Shown here: one piece after another, positions 1 to 5,805 of the stretch
Position numbering within the stretch: the first letter of the stretch is position 1
How the letters are laid out: every line of letters begins with the position of its first letter
Assembly: GCA_002309395.1 (NCBI GenBank)
Contig: DBWU01000010.1
Coordinates: forward strand, 4,213 to 11,625
Direction: 5' to 3'
Length of the DNA: 7,413 bases
From: Oscillospiraceae bacterium UBA1230
GTDB taxonomy: Bacteria > Bacillota > Clostridia > Oscillospirales > Oscillospiraceae
Position numbers and translations under genes: made by a program
Notes under the pieces: model-generated
What the model saw: only the letters and a program-made list of their open reading frames with translations
Database searches by the model: none
What the model was told of the DNA's origin: nothing

Positions 1-35
1 GTGCGAATTGTGCGCCACTGGCGCACCATTCGTGC
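1..35. repeat. Nested imperfect hairpin at the left edge
   Basis: A 7-bp perfect inner stem (10-16 with 20-26, loop ACT) is extended by an outer stem (1-8 with 28-35) that includes two G-T pairs and is separated by one T/C mismatch. No T-run follows on either strand, so it is not an obvious intrinsic terminator by itself. It may belong to the 3' end of a gene outside the window. Function is not known. Confidence 0.5.
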
Positions 36-58
36 GCGCAGTAGGCTGCAACCCTTTT

Positions 59-87
59 GTCAAAAAACGGCTTTGCCGTTTTTTGAC
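59..87. terminator. Likely bidirectional intrinsic terminator
   Basis: A perfect 12-bp stem (59-70 with 76-87, loop CTTTG) has a CGG/CCG core next to the loop, and the outer stem carries six T on whichever strand is read. This is a common form of bidirectional terminator. It lies 45 bases beyond the stop of the minus-strand cation transporter gene and would also serve a plus-strand gene ending left of the window. Confidence 0.65.
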
Positions 88-96
88 AGTCTCAGA

Positions 97-120
97 AGCG
101 TGCCGCGTTTGCGGCACGCT
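97..120. terminator. GC-rich hairpin after the CDF transporter gene
   Basis: A perfect 10-bp stem (97-106 with 111-120, loop GTTT) sits 12 bases after the CDF stop codon on the minus strand. On the minus strand it is not followed by a T-run, so it may act with the 59-87 hairpin or protect the 3' end of the mRNA. On the plus strand it is followed by a T-rich tract (CCTTTCTTCTTTC). Confidence 0.45.
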
Positions 121-131
121 CCTTTCTTCTT

Positions 132-1235
132 TCAGTCCGTCAGATCGCTGTCCAGCACGATATCGAACGTGTAGTCGGGGAACTGACTGTTCAGCTTTTC
201 CATGATCTCCTGCCGGATGGCGGCGGTATCACAGCCGAAGGCAAGGATCAAATCAAAGGTGGCGTATCCTTTTTCAGGCTCTACGTAGAACCCGTGCATC
301 TGGCGAAATGCCGGATAGGCGGAAACGATCTGCTCCACCACCTGGCGGATCCTGCCGCCCTCGCCGCTGTCGGCGCCGTGGGCGTAGACGCCCACCGTCA
401 GCAAAATGCCGAACTCCCGATACACCCCCGCGGCAATACTGCGCGTGAGATAGTGGATCTCCTTGGCGGTCATGTCGTCGTTTACCTCCACGTGTACCGA
501 GCCCACGATCTTTTCCGGGCCGTAATGGTGCAGTGACAGGTCGTACGCGCCGTACACGCCATCAAAGGTGCAAAGGTATTCCTTCAGCTTCGTGGCCAGC
601 TCGCTGTCCACCCGCAGTCCGATGATGGATCCCAGGCTCTCCAGCAGGATCTCCACGCCTGCTTTGATGATCACCGCCGCAATCACGGCGCCCAGCCAGC
701 CTTCAATGCTGATGCCCCAGACCATGCTCACGATGGCCGCCGCCAGCGTGGAGGCGGAGATGATCGCGTCAAACAGCGCGTCGCTGCCGGAGGCTACCAG
801 CGATTCGGCGTTCAGCTCATGCCCCTTCTTCTTCACGTACCGCCCCAGCAGCAGCTTGACTACCACCGCCGAGGCAATCACCACCAGCGATACGACGGAA
901 TAATCCGCCTCCTGAGGGGAGATGATCTTCATCACCGATTCCCGAAACGCCGTGAATCCGGCCAGCAGAACGATCACCGCCACGCTCACCGCGCCGATAT
1001 GCTCGATCCGCCCGTGACCGTAGGGGTGCTTGGCGTCCGGCGCTTTCCCGGCCAGTTTCGTGGCGGCAATGGTGATCACCGAGGAGAGTGCATCGCTTAA
1101 GTTGTTCACAGCGTCCAGCGTTACGGCGATGGAGCCGCTGATCCAGCCGATCGCCGCCTTAAACGCCGACAACAGTAAATTCGCCCCGATCCCTACCACG
1201 CTTACGCGAACGATCTCATGCTTTCTGTCCTTCAT
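132..1235 (-). CDS. Cation diffusion facilitator (CDF) transporter, Mn-type site
   Basis: This 367-residue inner-membrane protein is a cation diffusion facilitator, a family that exports divalent metals in exchange for protons. About six membrane helices are visible (roughly residues 11-31, 34-59, 80-97, 113-131, 150-172, 176-205). The family signature is seen in TM2 (SGSIAVTLDAVNNLSDALSS) and in the HPYGHGR stretch at 70-76. The transport-site residues read N44-xxx-D48 in TM2 and D152-xxx-D156 in TM5. In this family an N/D,D/D set without His suggests Mn(II) rather than Zn(II), as I recall for streptococcal MntE; the substrate is inference. The cytosolic part (about 210-367) is longer than in the short CDFs and appears to hold two ferredoxin-like segments. 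The start is supported by GGAGGCGGAGT directly upstream. The gene overlaps the upstream MarR gene by 20 bases, so the two are probably translationally coupled. Confidence 0.92.
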   Translation of the reverse strand: MKDRKHEIVRVSVVGIGANLLLSAFKAAIGWISGSIAVTLDAVNNLSDALSSVITIAATKLAGKAPDAKHPYGHGRIEHIGAVSVAVIVLLAGFTAFRESVMKIISPQEADYSVVSLVVIASAVVVKLLLGRYVKKKGHELNAESLVASGSDALFDAIISASTLAAAIVSMVWGISIEGWLGAVIAAVIIKAGVEILLESLGSIIGLRVDSELATKLKEYLCTFDGVYGAYDLSLHHYGPEKIVGSVHVEVNDDMTAKEIHYLTRSIAAGVYREFGILLTVGVYAHGADSGEGGRIRQVVEQIVSAYPAFRQMHGFYVEPEKGYATFDLILAFGCDTAAIRQEIMEKLNSQFPDYTFDIVLDSDLTD

Positions 1236-1674
1236 ACTCCGCCTCCATTCCCGACAATACGCGGTACAGTAATCTATGCAGTTCCTTTGCCTCCTGTGCG
1301 CTCAGGCACACACAGCCGCCTATCTTCGCCGGCACCTCGGCGGCACGCTCCTCCAGTGCCTGCGCCGCCTCCGTTACGCAGATCCGCACGCTGCGTTCAT
1401 CGTCGCTGCTGCGGCGGCGGTGGACGTATCCCTTGGCGTCCAGCTTTTTCAAAACCGGCGTCAGCGTGCCGCTGTCCAGCCATAAGCGCCGCCCCAGCTC
1501 CTTTACCGTCTGCTCCCCGTATTCCCAAAGCGCCAGCATCACGAGATACTGCGTATACGTCAGCCCCAACGGCTCTAAACTGGGCTGATACCGCCGCACG
1601 ATCTCCTTGGCGCAGGCATACAGCGGAAAGCAAAGCTGATTCTCCAGCTTGAGCTGTTCATACCTCTGTGCCAT
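1216..1674 (-). CDS. OhrR-like MarR family redox-sensing regulator
   Basis: This 152-residue winged-helix repressor belongs to the MarR family and resembles the organic-peroxide sensor OhrR. The N-terminal segment LENQLCFPLYA holds Cys15 at the exact position of the reactive Cys15 of Bacillus OhrR, and Tyr29 and Tyr40, which contact that cysteine in Bacillus OhrR, are also at the same positions. The recognition helix and wing lie at about 57-100 (KELGRRLWLDSGTLTPVLKK, then RRRSSDDERS). Extra cysteines at 121 and 123 fall near where two-cysteine OhrR proteins keep their resolving Cys, so disulfide-type sensing is possible. The product probably represses its own operon with the CDF transporter through the palindrome at 1698-1712. 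The ATG is preceded by a GAGGGGG ribosome site. Peroxide sensing is inferred from residues only; the usual partner gene ohr is not in this window. Confidence 0.88.
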   Translation of the reverse strand: MAQRYEQLKLENQLCFPLYACAKEIVRRYQPSLEPLGLTYTQYLVMLALWEYGEQTVKELGRRLWLDSGTLTPVLKKLDAKGYVHRRRSSDDERSVRICVTEAAQALEERAAEVPAKIGGCVCLSAQEAKELHRLLYRVLSGMEAEYEGQKA

Positions 1675-1697
1675 ACGACCCCCTCATTTCTATTACT

Positions 1698-1712
1698 CAA
1701 AATTAAATTGTG
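1698..1712. promoter_or_regulatory. Candidate OhrR/MarR operator (ohr-box-like)
   Basis: CAAAATTAAATTGTG is an odd-centred near-palindrome with six of seven pairs matching. It agrees at 12 of 15 positions with the OhrR operator TACAATTAAATTGTA as I recall it from Bacillus. It lies just downstream of the expected transcription start of the MarR/CDF operon and 23 bases before the MarR ATG, a position suited to repression by roadblock. A second perfect palindrome, GTAAAATTTAC (1712-1722), abuts it. Confidence 0.55.
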
Positions 1713-1730
1713 TAAAATTTACTTGTCCCT

Positions 1731-1759
1731 ATTTTATTCTTTCACGTCCGCTTTGTCAA
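1731..1759 (-). promoter_or_regulatory. Sigma-A promoter of the MarR/CDF operon
   Basis: Read on the minus strand, the -35 box TTGACA (1759-1754) is a perfect consensus. It is followed by a 17-bp spacer and the -10 box TAAAAT (1736-1731), five of six matches. Transcription would start near 1724, about 50 bases before the MarR start codon. The -35 box lies inside a perfect 13-bp palindrome, GTCAACCGTTGAC (1755-1767), which may be a further protein site or chance. Confidence 0.8.
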
Positions 1760-1858
1760 CCGTTGACGGCGCGTTTTTATCTTTTTATAAAAAGCGGAAA
1801 AAATAAAAAATTTATAAATTCGTCATGATTTGCCCTTTCAAATGGCGTATTATGGCAG

Positions 1859-1889
1859 TATGATATTGCTATCCCGTTTCCAAAGGAGG
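1859..1889 (+). promoter_or_regulatory. Weak -10 candidate and strong RBS of the rhomboid-like gene
   Basis: A -10-like TATGAT (1859-1864) has only a poor -35 partner 17 bases upstream (TTTCAA, 1836-1841). An alternative -10, TATTAT, is at 1848-1853. The ribosome site AAAGGAGG (1882-1889) is strong and fixes the ATG at 1897. The AT-rich stretch 1768-1830 upstream holds the perfect palindromes CTTTTTATAAAAAG (1781-1794) and AATTTATAAATT (1809-1820), which could be an UP element or protein sites. Confidence 0.4.
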
Positions 1890-1896
1890 ACACGCT

Positions 1897-2760
1897 ATGG
1901 GAAAAATTCGTGACAGTATTGACCGCTTCTGCTCCCGTCATCCGGGGTTTGGTATTCCGCATCTGATGTTATACGTGGTGGTAGGAACCGGTTTTGTCTA
2001 TCTCTTGCAGATCCTCACCCAAGCCAACAATGCTTCGGCGCTGGATTTTCTCATGTTCCATCTGGCAGGTCTCCTTCGTGGTGAAGTCTGGCGGCTGGTG
2101 ACGTTCGTCTTTGTGCCAAGTGCCTCCGGCCCCCTGCTGTTGATGATCTCCCTCTACTTCTACTACTGGATCGGCAGTACGCTGGAGCGGCAATGGGGCA
2201 CCGCCCGTTTCACCTGCTACTACCTCTCCGGCGTCGTATTGAGCATTCTTGCCGCCGTTGCGGTCAGCCTTATCACCGGTAACTTCTATTATTCGCTGGT
2301 TGGCACGTATTATGTCAACCTGTCCATGTTCCTGGCATTTGCCGTTCTCTTCCCGGATCTGCAGGTGTTGCTGTTTTTCATCGTTCCCGTTAAAATGAAA
2401 TGGCTGGCGTATCTGGACGGCGCGCTGCTGGCATGGAACATGGTGCAGAGCCTGGCGGCGGGAAGCTGGCTGGGTGTGATACTGCCGGTGGTGGCGCTGT
2501 TGAACTTTCTGGTGTTCGTCTGGCCGGAGATCACCCGTTTCACCGAGCGCGCCAAATACCGCGCCTCCCGTCAAACGGTGGATTTCAAGCGCGCCGTGCA
2601 TCGGCAGGAGCAGGAAAAAGGCTATCATCACAAGTGCGCCGTATGCGGCAAAACCGACACGGACTATCCTGATATGACCTTCCGTTATTGCAGTAAATGC
2701 ACCGGCTATCACTGCTTCTGTCAGGATCATCTGTTCACCCACGTGCATTTTACCGAATAG
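1897..2760 (+). CDS. Rhomboid-family membrane protein, probable pseudoprotease
   Basis: This 287-residue multi-pass membrane protein has about six hydrophobic segments between residues 22 and 209. Rhomboid-fold hallmarks are the L1-loop motif GEVWRLVTFVF at 62-72 with Trp65-Arg66, and GSTLERQWGTARF at 93-105. The catalytic features look lost. Where active rhomboids have GxSG, this protein has NLSM (141-144), keeping only Ser143. The final membrane segment (about 190-209) has no His for the dyad. A basic linker (about 215-243) leads to a cytosolic tail with a Cys/His cluster: C247xxC250, C265xxC268, H271, C273, C275, H278, H282 and H284, suggesting a zinc-binding module. The gene is divergent from the MarR/CDF operon and ends four bases before the metK promoter. 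A membrane scaffold or quality-control role is conceivable, but no substrate can be inferred. Confidence 0.75.
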   Translation: MGKIRDSIDRFCSRHPGFGIPHLMLYVVVGTGFVYLLQILTQANNASALDFLMFHLAGLLRGEVWRLVTFVFVPSASGPLLLMISLYFYYWIGSTLERQWGTARFTCYYLSGVVLSILAAVAVSLITGNFYYSLVGTYYVNLSMFLAFAVLFPDLQVLLFFIVPVKMKWLAYLDGALLAWNMVQSLAAGSWLGVILPVVALLNFLVFVWPEITRFTERAKYRASRQTVDFKRAVHRQEQEKGYHHKCAVCGKTDTDYPDMTFRYCSKCTGYHCFCQDHLFTHVHFTE

Positions 2761-2763
2761 GAC

Positions 2764-2791
2764 TTGACATTTTTCGCCCTTGTGGTACAAT
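2764..2791 (+). promoter_or_regulatory. Sigma-A promoter of metK
   Basis: A perfect -35 TTGACA (2764-2769) and -10 TACAAT (2786-2791) are separated by 16 bp, with an extended -10 TG at 2783-2784. The start would fall near 2798, about 15 bases before the riboswitch. The -35 box begins only four bases after the stop codon of the rhomboid-like gene. Confidence 0.85.
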
Positions 2792-2812
2792 CATGTAGGA
2801 AAGTTCATAACG

Positions 2813-2909
2813 CTCTTATCAAGAGTGGCTGAGGGACCGGCCCGATGACGCCACGGCAACCTGCGAACGCAAGGTGCCAAATCCGGCGAGCAAGATCGAA
2901 AGATGAGGG
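2813..2909 (+). ncRNA. SAM-I (S-box) riboswitch aptamer
   Basis: The class I SAM aptamer senses S-adenosylmethionine and stops transcription when it is abundant. P1 is CTCTTATC (2813-2820) with GATGAGGG (2902-2909). P2 is GTGGC/GCCAC (2825-2829/2850-2854) and contains the kink-turn motif GCTGAGGGA with GATGACGCC. P3 is 2855-2865 with 2868-2878. A possible pseudoknot pairs CCGG 2837-2840 with CCGG 2883-2886 between the P2 loop and J3/4. P4 seems very short: only CGA 2887-2889 with TCG 2896-2898. It controls metK directly downstream, a standard S-box target. Confidence 0.95.
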
Positions 2910-2923
2910 TAGCAAACGGCTGC

Positions 2924-2956
2924 AACCGCCCTGCCCCCTCGGCAGGGCGGTTTTTT
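2924..2956 (+). terminator. Riboswitch expression-platform terminator
   Basis: A perfect 12-bp stem (2924-2935 with 2941-2952) with loop CCCTC runs into six T (2951-2956). The loop CCCTC plus G2941 is complementary to TGAGGG (2904-2909), part of the 3' strand of P1. This gives the expected switch: without SAM, P1 opens and TGAGGG can pair into the terminator hairpin; with SAM, P1 holds it and termination occurs. A small GTAGC/GCTGC hairpin (2909-2913/2919-2923) lies between them. Confidence 0.9.
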
Positions 2957-2982
2957 GCCCCTGATCGGAAAGGAACAATCTT

Positions 2983-4167
<1,185 letters not shown>

Positions 4168-4286
4168 GTCCCCTCTCCCCCCGTTTTTCTGCCGCCGCGG
4201 GTATGAAAAACTGCGTATGATTGCGTATAGGTTGCTTAATATTGCATTATCATGGCACCGTTTTGCAGCACTTTGCGATTTTTTTC
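4168..4286. other. Spacer between metK and the tRNA-Pro promoter
   Basis: I see no supported gene here. There is a C-rich stretch and T5 (4170-4188), a tandem TGCGTAT-GAT-TGCGTAT, and a T-tract at 4279-4285 without a convincing stem before it. How metK transcription ends is unclear. Confidence 0.5.
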
Positions 4287-4315
4287 TTGTCTTCTGTCAG
4301 CAGAAATGATATAGT
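4287..4315 (+). promoter_or_regulatory. Promoter of the tRNA-Pro gene
   Basis: The -35 box TTGTCT (4287-4292, four of six) and the -10 box TATAGT (4310-4315) are separated by 17 bp. Predicted start is near 4322. The -10 lies inside the left arm of the 20-bp inverted repeat at 4308-4350. Confidence 0.6.
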
Positions 4316-4350
4316 AGATATGCCGCCGCCGGCGGCATATCTACTATATC
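4308..4350. repeat. Perfect 20-bp inverted repeat upstream of tRNA-Pro
   Basis: The arms 4308-4327 and 4331-4350 are perfect reverse complements, separated by GCC. There is no T-run after it, so it is not a normal intrinsic terminator. It covers the -10 box and the predicted start of the tRNA promoter. The octamer CGGCATAT of the right arm (4333-4340) recurs at 4355-4362. It could be an operator, a leader hairpin or cruciform, or a remnant of a small mobile repeat. Confidence 0.85.
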
Positions 4351-4367
4351 GGTACGGCATATTTTAT

Positions 4368-4443
4368 CCGGGTGTAGCGCAACTGGCAGCGCGCCAGCTT
4401 TGGGAGCTGGATGCTGGGAGTTCGAGTCTCCCCACTCGGACCA
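4368..4443 (+). tRNA. tRNA-Pro (anticodon UGG)
   Basis: A 76-base cloverleaf with encoded CCA. The acceptor stem is CCGGGTG with CACTCGG (one G-T pair), discriminator A4440. The D stem GCGC/GCGC is clear. The anticodon stem is CCAGC (4394-4398) with GCTGG (4406-4410) around loop TTTGGGA, which gives anticodon TGG at 4401-4403. The T arm is GGGAG-TTCGAGT-CTCCC. It decodes CCN proline codons and is followed by an intrinsic terminator. Its 3' end borders the accessory island, a usual integration position, although no matching direct repeat is visible in the window. Confidence 0.97.
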
Positions 4444-4471
4444 TGAATTGGAGACAAAAAAGATGTATCCG

Positions 4472-4503
4472 GCAAAAACCCCGATGGTATCGGGGTTTTT
4501 TGC
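4472..4503 (+). terminator. Intrinsic terminator after tRNA-Pro
   Basis: A 12-bp stem (4474-4485 with 4489-4500) with loop GGT combines CCCCGAT/ATCGGGG with flanking A5 and T6. The T-run 4496-4501 follows the GC core. It lies 30 bases after the tRNA CCA. Confidence 0.92.
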
Positions 4504-4561
4504 TGCCCATTATCCTGTCACACAAGGTTCCGATCCGTAGATGTAAAAGCCGTATTTTCCC

Positions 4562-4586
4562 CTTGAGTGGAGATTTGAACTCTCGT
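4562..4586 (-). repeat. Inverted tRNA T-arm-like sequence
   Basis: Read on the minus strand, this stretch gives GAGAGTTCAAATCTCCACTC. It resembles the T arm and acceptor 3' strand of the tRNA-Pro gene in this window (GGGAGTTCGAGTCTCCCCACTC): three G-to-A differences and a two-base gap. The matching 5' acceptor strand and anticodon arm are not found, so this is at most a remnant. The remainder of 4504-4623 has no supported gene. Confidence 0.4.
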
Positions 4587-4623
4587 AATTTCCCTATGCT
4601 CCCCATCATTCCATATCATTTAT

Positions 4624-4657
4624 AAGCCAATCGTTTGAAAAAAACGGTTGGCTTTTT
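4624..4657 (+). terminator. Intrinsic terminator-like hairpin
   Basis: A 13-bp stem (4624-4636 with 4642-4654, one G-T pair) with loop GAAAA runs into five T (4653-4657). It stands just before the ribosome site of the Cys-rich gene and may end a transcript of a lost upstream gene, or act in the leader of that gene. Confidence 0.75.
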
Positions 4658-4679
4658 ATATTTGCAAAGGAGGATCAGG

Positions 4680-5072
4680 ATGTTGTTTTCAGACTCACCC
4701 CCAAGCAATCCACTAAAAAGAATCATTGCTTCTACTCCCCACTTTGAATCGCAGGACCAGGGCGTCTTCCATTTAACATATTTCAAATACACCGCCAAGA
4801 TGTGCGACTGTTCCCTGTGCATCCACCACAAGAAAAAATCGGGCTGCCGCCTGGCGCTCTGCCCATATATGGACGAGCGTGTTGCATCCGGCGCCGCGTC
4901 GTTTCGGGATGTCATGTACGAAACAATGCGGGATATATATCACCCTGCCTTTCGAGGAAGGTTAAACCAGTATATTAAGGAAAGTGAGCGTTGGAAAATG
5001 TATTTTAAGAATGTCACCCACCGCCAAGCATTTGACAGTGGCATACTTCACCATGCGAGCGGAGGCGGATGA
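4680..5072 (+). CDS. Small Cys-rich protein of a mobile-element type, family not recognised
   Basis: This 130-residue protein was not identified with confidence. The ATG at 4680 is chosen over an upstream in-frame ATG at 4635, which lies inside a terminator stem, because AAAGGAGG (4666-4673) sits six bases before 4680. A CDCSLC cluster (C42, C44, C47) followed by C56 and C61 suggests a zinc-binding knuckle. The middle (about 64-105) is a charged helical region containing ERVASG. The last residues (GILHHASGGG) look like out-of-frame sequence. A segment MYFKNVTHRQAF (107-118) could be the start of a second domain or of a separate downstream gene lost by frameshift or deletion. The Cys pattern recalls small hypothetical proteins in conjugative elements of Clostridia; this is recollection, not a search result. 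Confidence 0.6.
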   Translation: MLFSDSPPSNPLKRIIASTPHFESQDQGVFHLTYFKYTAKMCDCSLCIHHKKKSGCRLALCPYMDERVASGAASFRDVMYETMRDIYHPAFRGRLNQYIKESERWKMYFKNVTHRQAFDSGILHHASGGG

Positions 5073-5169
5073 GAAATTCCTGCATGACCACTGCAACAAC
5101 ATTGTAGACACGGACTATGCCATCCATTGTCCGTCAGATGGTCTGTGCGGCGTAAAAATAGAGTTATAA
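5032..5169 (+). pseudogene. Gene fragment in a different frame after the Cys-rich gene
   Basis: A reading frame shifted by one from the previous gene encodes, after about 5032, TVAYFTMRAEADEKFLHDHC and ends ...CPSDGLCGVKIEL at a TAA at 5167-5169. Its composition is protein-like and rich in Cys, His and Asp. No ribosome site stands before the internal ATG at 5053, so it is probably the 3' end of a gene whose 5' part was lost, or the tail of the preceding gene after a frameshift. The family is not recognised. Confidence 0.4.
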
Positions 5170-5195
5170 CAGCGCGACACAAGGAGGTACTCAAC

Positions 5196-5301
5196 ATGAG
5201 TGAATGGGATCGCCTTCACCGGCAGGCGCGGCGCAGTTGACCGGAAGCTCACGAGGAAAATCGATGAGAAAAAGCAGGCGCATGGGCTCAAACAGGGATA
5301 G
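5196..5301 (+). pseudogene. Small gene broken by a frameshift
   Basis: A strong ribosome site AAGGAGGT (5181-5188) precedes ATG at 5196, which starts MSEWDRLHRQARRS and stops at TGA 5238-5240 after 14 codons. In the +1 frame the sequence continues directly as VDRKLTRKIDEKKQAHGLKQG, ending at TAG 5299-5301 just before the hairpin at 5306. Joined, these give a basic helical protein of about 35 residues, so one base seems to have been gained or lost near 5230-5238. Alternatively the 14-codon frame is a real short peptide. Function unknown. Confidence 0.45.
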
Positions 5302-5305
5302 AAAT

Positions 5306-5334
5306 ACCGCCTGCGGGCGCTGTCCGCAGGCGGT
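5306..5334. terminator. Hairpin between convergent island genes
   Basis: A perfect 11-bp GC-rich stem (5306-5316 with 5324-5334) with a 7-base loop. On the minus strand it directly follows the stop of the DUF3791 gene and is followed by TATTTCTAT, a weak T-run. On the plus strand it directly follows the TAG at 5301. It is well placed to end transcripts from both sides. Confidence 0.6.
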
Positions 5335-5338
5335 GCGA

Positions 5339-5554
5339 TTATACCGGGATCGTTGCATTTCTTGCTTTCAGGTAGATGTCAATATCGTTGTTGATATATT
5401 GATAACCCGTCGTATGGAGTACGTCGTAGAATTCGCGCAGATAATCAAACACACCGTATCGCCGAAATAGCGCCACGGTTTGTTTACCGGTCAAGGAACG
5501 GTGCACCTTGTAGCTTTCGATGCAGAAAATAGTAAAGGACATCTCTTTGCTCAT
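5339..5554 (-). CDS. DUF3791 domain protein
   Basis: This 71-residue protein (start MSKEMSFTIFCIESYKVHRS) has the plan of the DUF3791 family: an N-terminal FxxxCIExYK motif, then SLTGKQTVALFRRYGVFDYL, then YDVLHTTGYQYINNDIDIYL near the C-terminus. Length is normal for the family. The ATG at 5554 is chosen over an in-frame ATG at 5617, because the longer version would overlap the upstream gene and GGAAGGGGGGAG lies just before 5554. DUF3791 genes often stand with DUF3990 genes in Firmicutes genomes, and remnants of that partner are upstream here. The biochemical role is not established; an immunity or antitoxin-like partner role is speculation. It appears intact although its neighbours are broken. 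Confidence 0.8.
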   Translation of the reverse strand: MSKEMSFTIFCIESYKVHRSLTGKQTVALFRRYGVFDYLREFYDVLHTTGYQYINNDIDIYLKARNATIPV

Positions 5555-5570
5555 GCGCTCTCCCCCCTTC

Positions 5571-5805
5571 CTACACATCCGGGAATATGATAGTACCTGT
5601 ACGCTGCTCTTGCTCAAAGAGTGAATAGAGCATCTCCGTGCTGTACTGCCACCTTTGTGTCCTCTTGCTCCAAAAGAGCATATAGCTGTGAATCGTATAA
5701 CCGGGTCACAGCATCCGTTTCAGATACGTTTTGCCGCTGTGCGATCATGGCGGCAAGATGATCCGTAATATACGGCATCATGGCGTCAAATTGTTCCCGG
5801 CTCAT
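5571..5805 (-). pseudogene. Small gene between DUF3990 and DUF3791, with a -1 frameshift
   Basis: The gene starts at ATG 5805 (MSREQFDAMMPYITDHLAAM) with GGAGGAGG upstream and a 4-base ATGA overlap with the DUF3990 remnant. Its open frame stops at 5614 after 63 codons, ending TKVAVQHGDALFTL. In another frame from about 5650 the sequence reads QYSTEMLYSLFEQEQRTGTI and ends IFPDV at TAG 5571-5573, just before the DUF3791 ribosome site. The two parts join well if one base is restored in GTGGCAG (5646-5652), for example GTG-TGG-CAG. The tail LYSLFEQEQ echoes LYALLEQED in the front part. The intact product would have about 77 residues. Family unnamed to me. Confidence in the frameshift is good; a sequencing error cannot be excluded. 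Confidence 0.7.

Noticed and set aside
1969..2790. 273-codon minus-strand frame opposite the rhomboid-like gene
   Set aside because: The composition is low-complexity Gln/His-rich and antisense to a clear membrane protein gene; it also overlaps the metK promoter.
4183..4211. GTTTTTC/GAAAAAC pairing as a metK terminator
   Set aside because: The stem is only 7 bp around a 15-base loop and no T-run follows on the plus strand.
4308..4350. Second promoter on the minus strand from the TATAGT in the right arm of the inverted repeat
   Set aside because: The sequence 17 bases upstream on that strand (CCGGAT) does not resemble a -35 box.
4364..4609. 81-codon minus-strand frame containing RVGRLELPASSSQS
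   Set aside because: It is antisense to the tRNA-Pro gene; this peptide pattern is the familiar spurious translation of tRNA antisense sequence.
4221..4625. 134-codon plus-strand frame across the tRNA-Pro locus
   Set aside because: It reads through the tRNA, the 20-bp inverted repeat and the terminator, and has no ribosome site.
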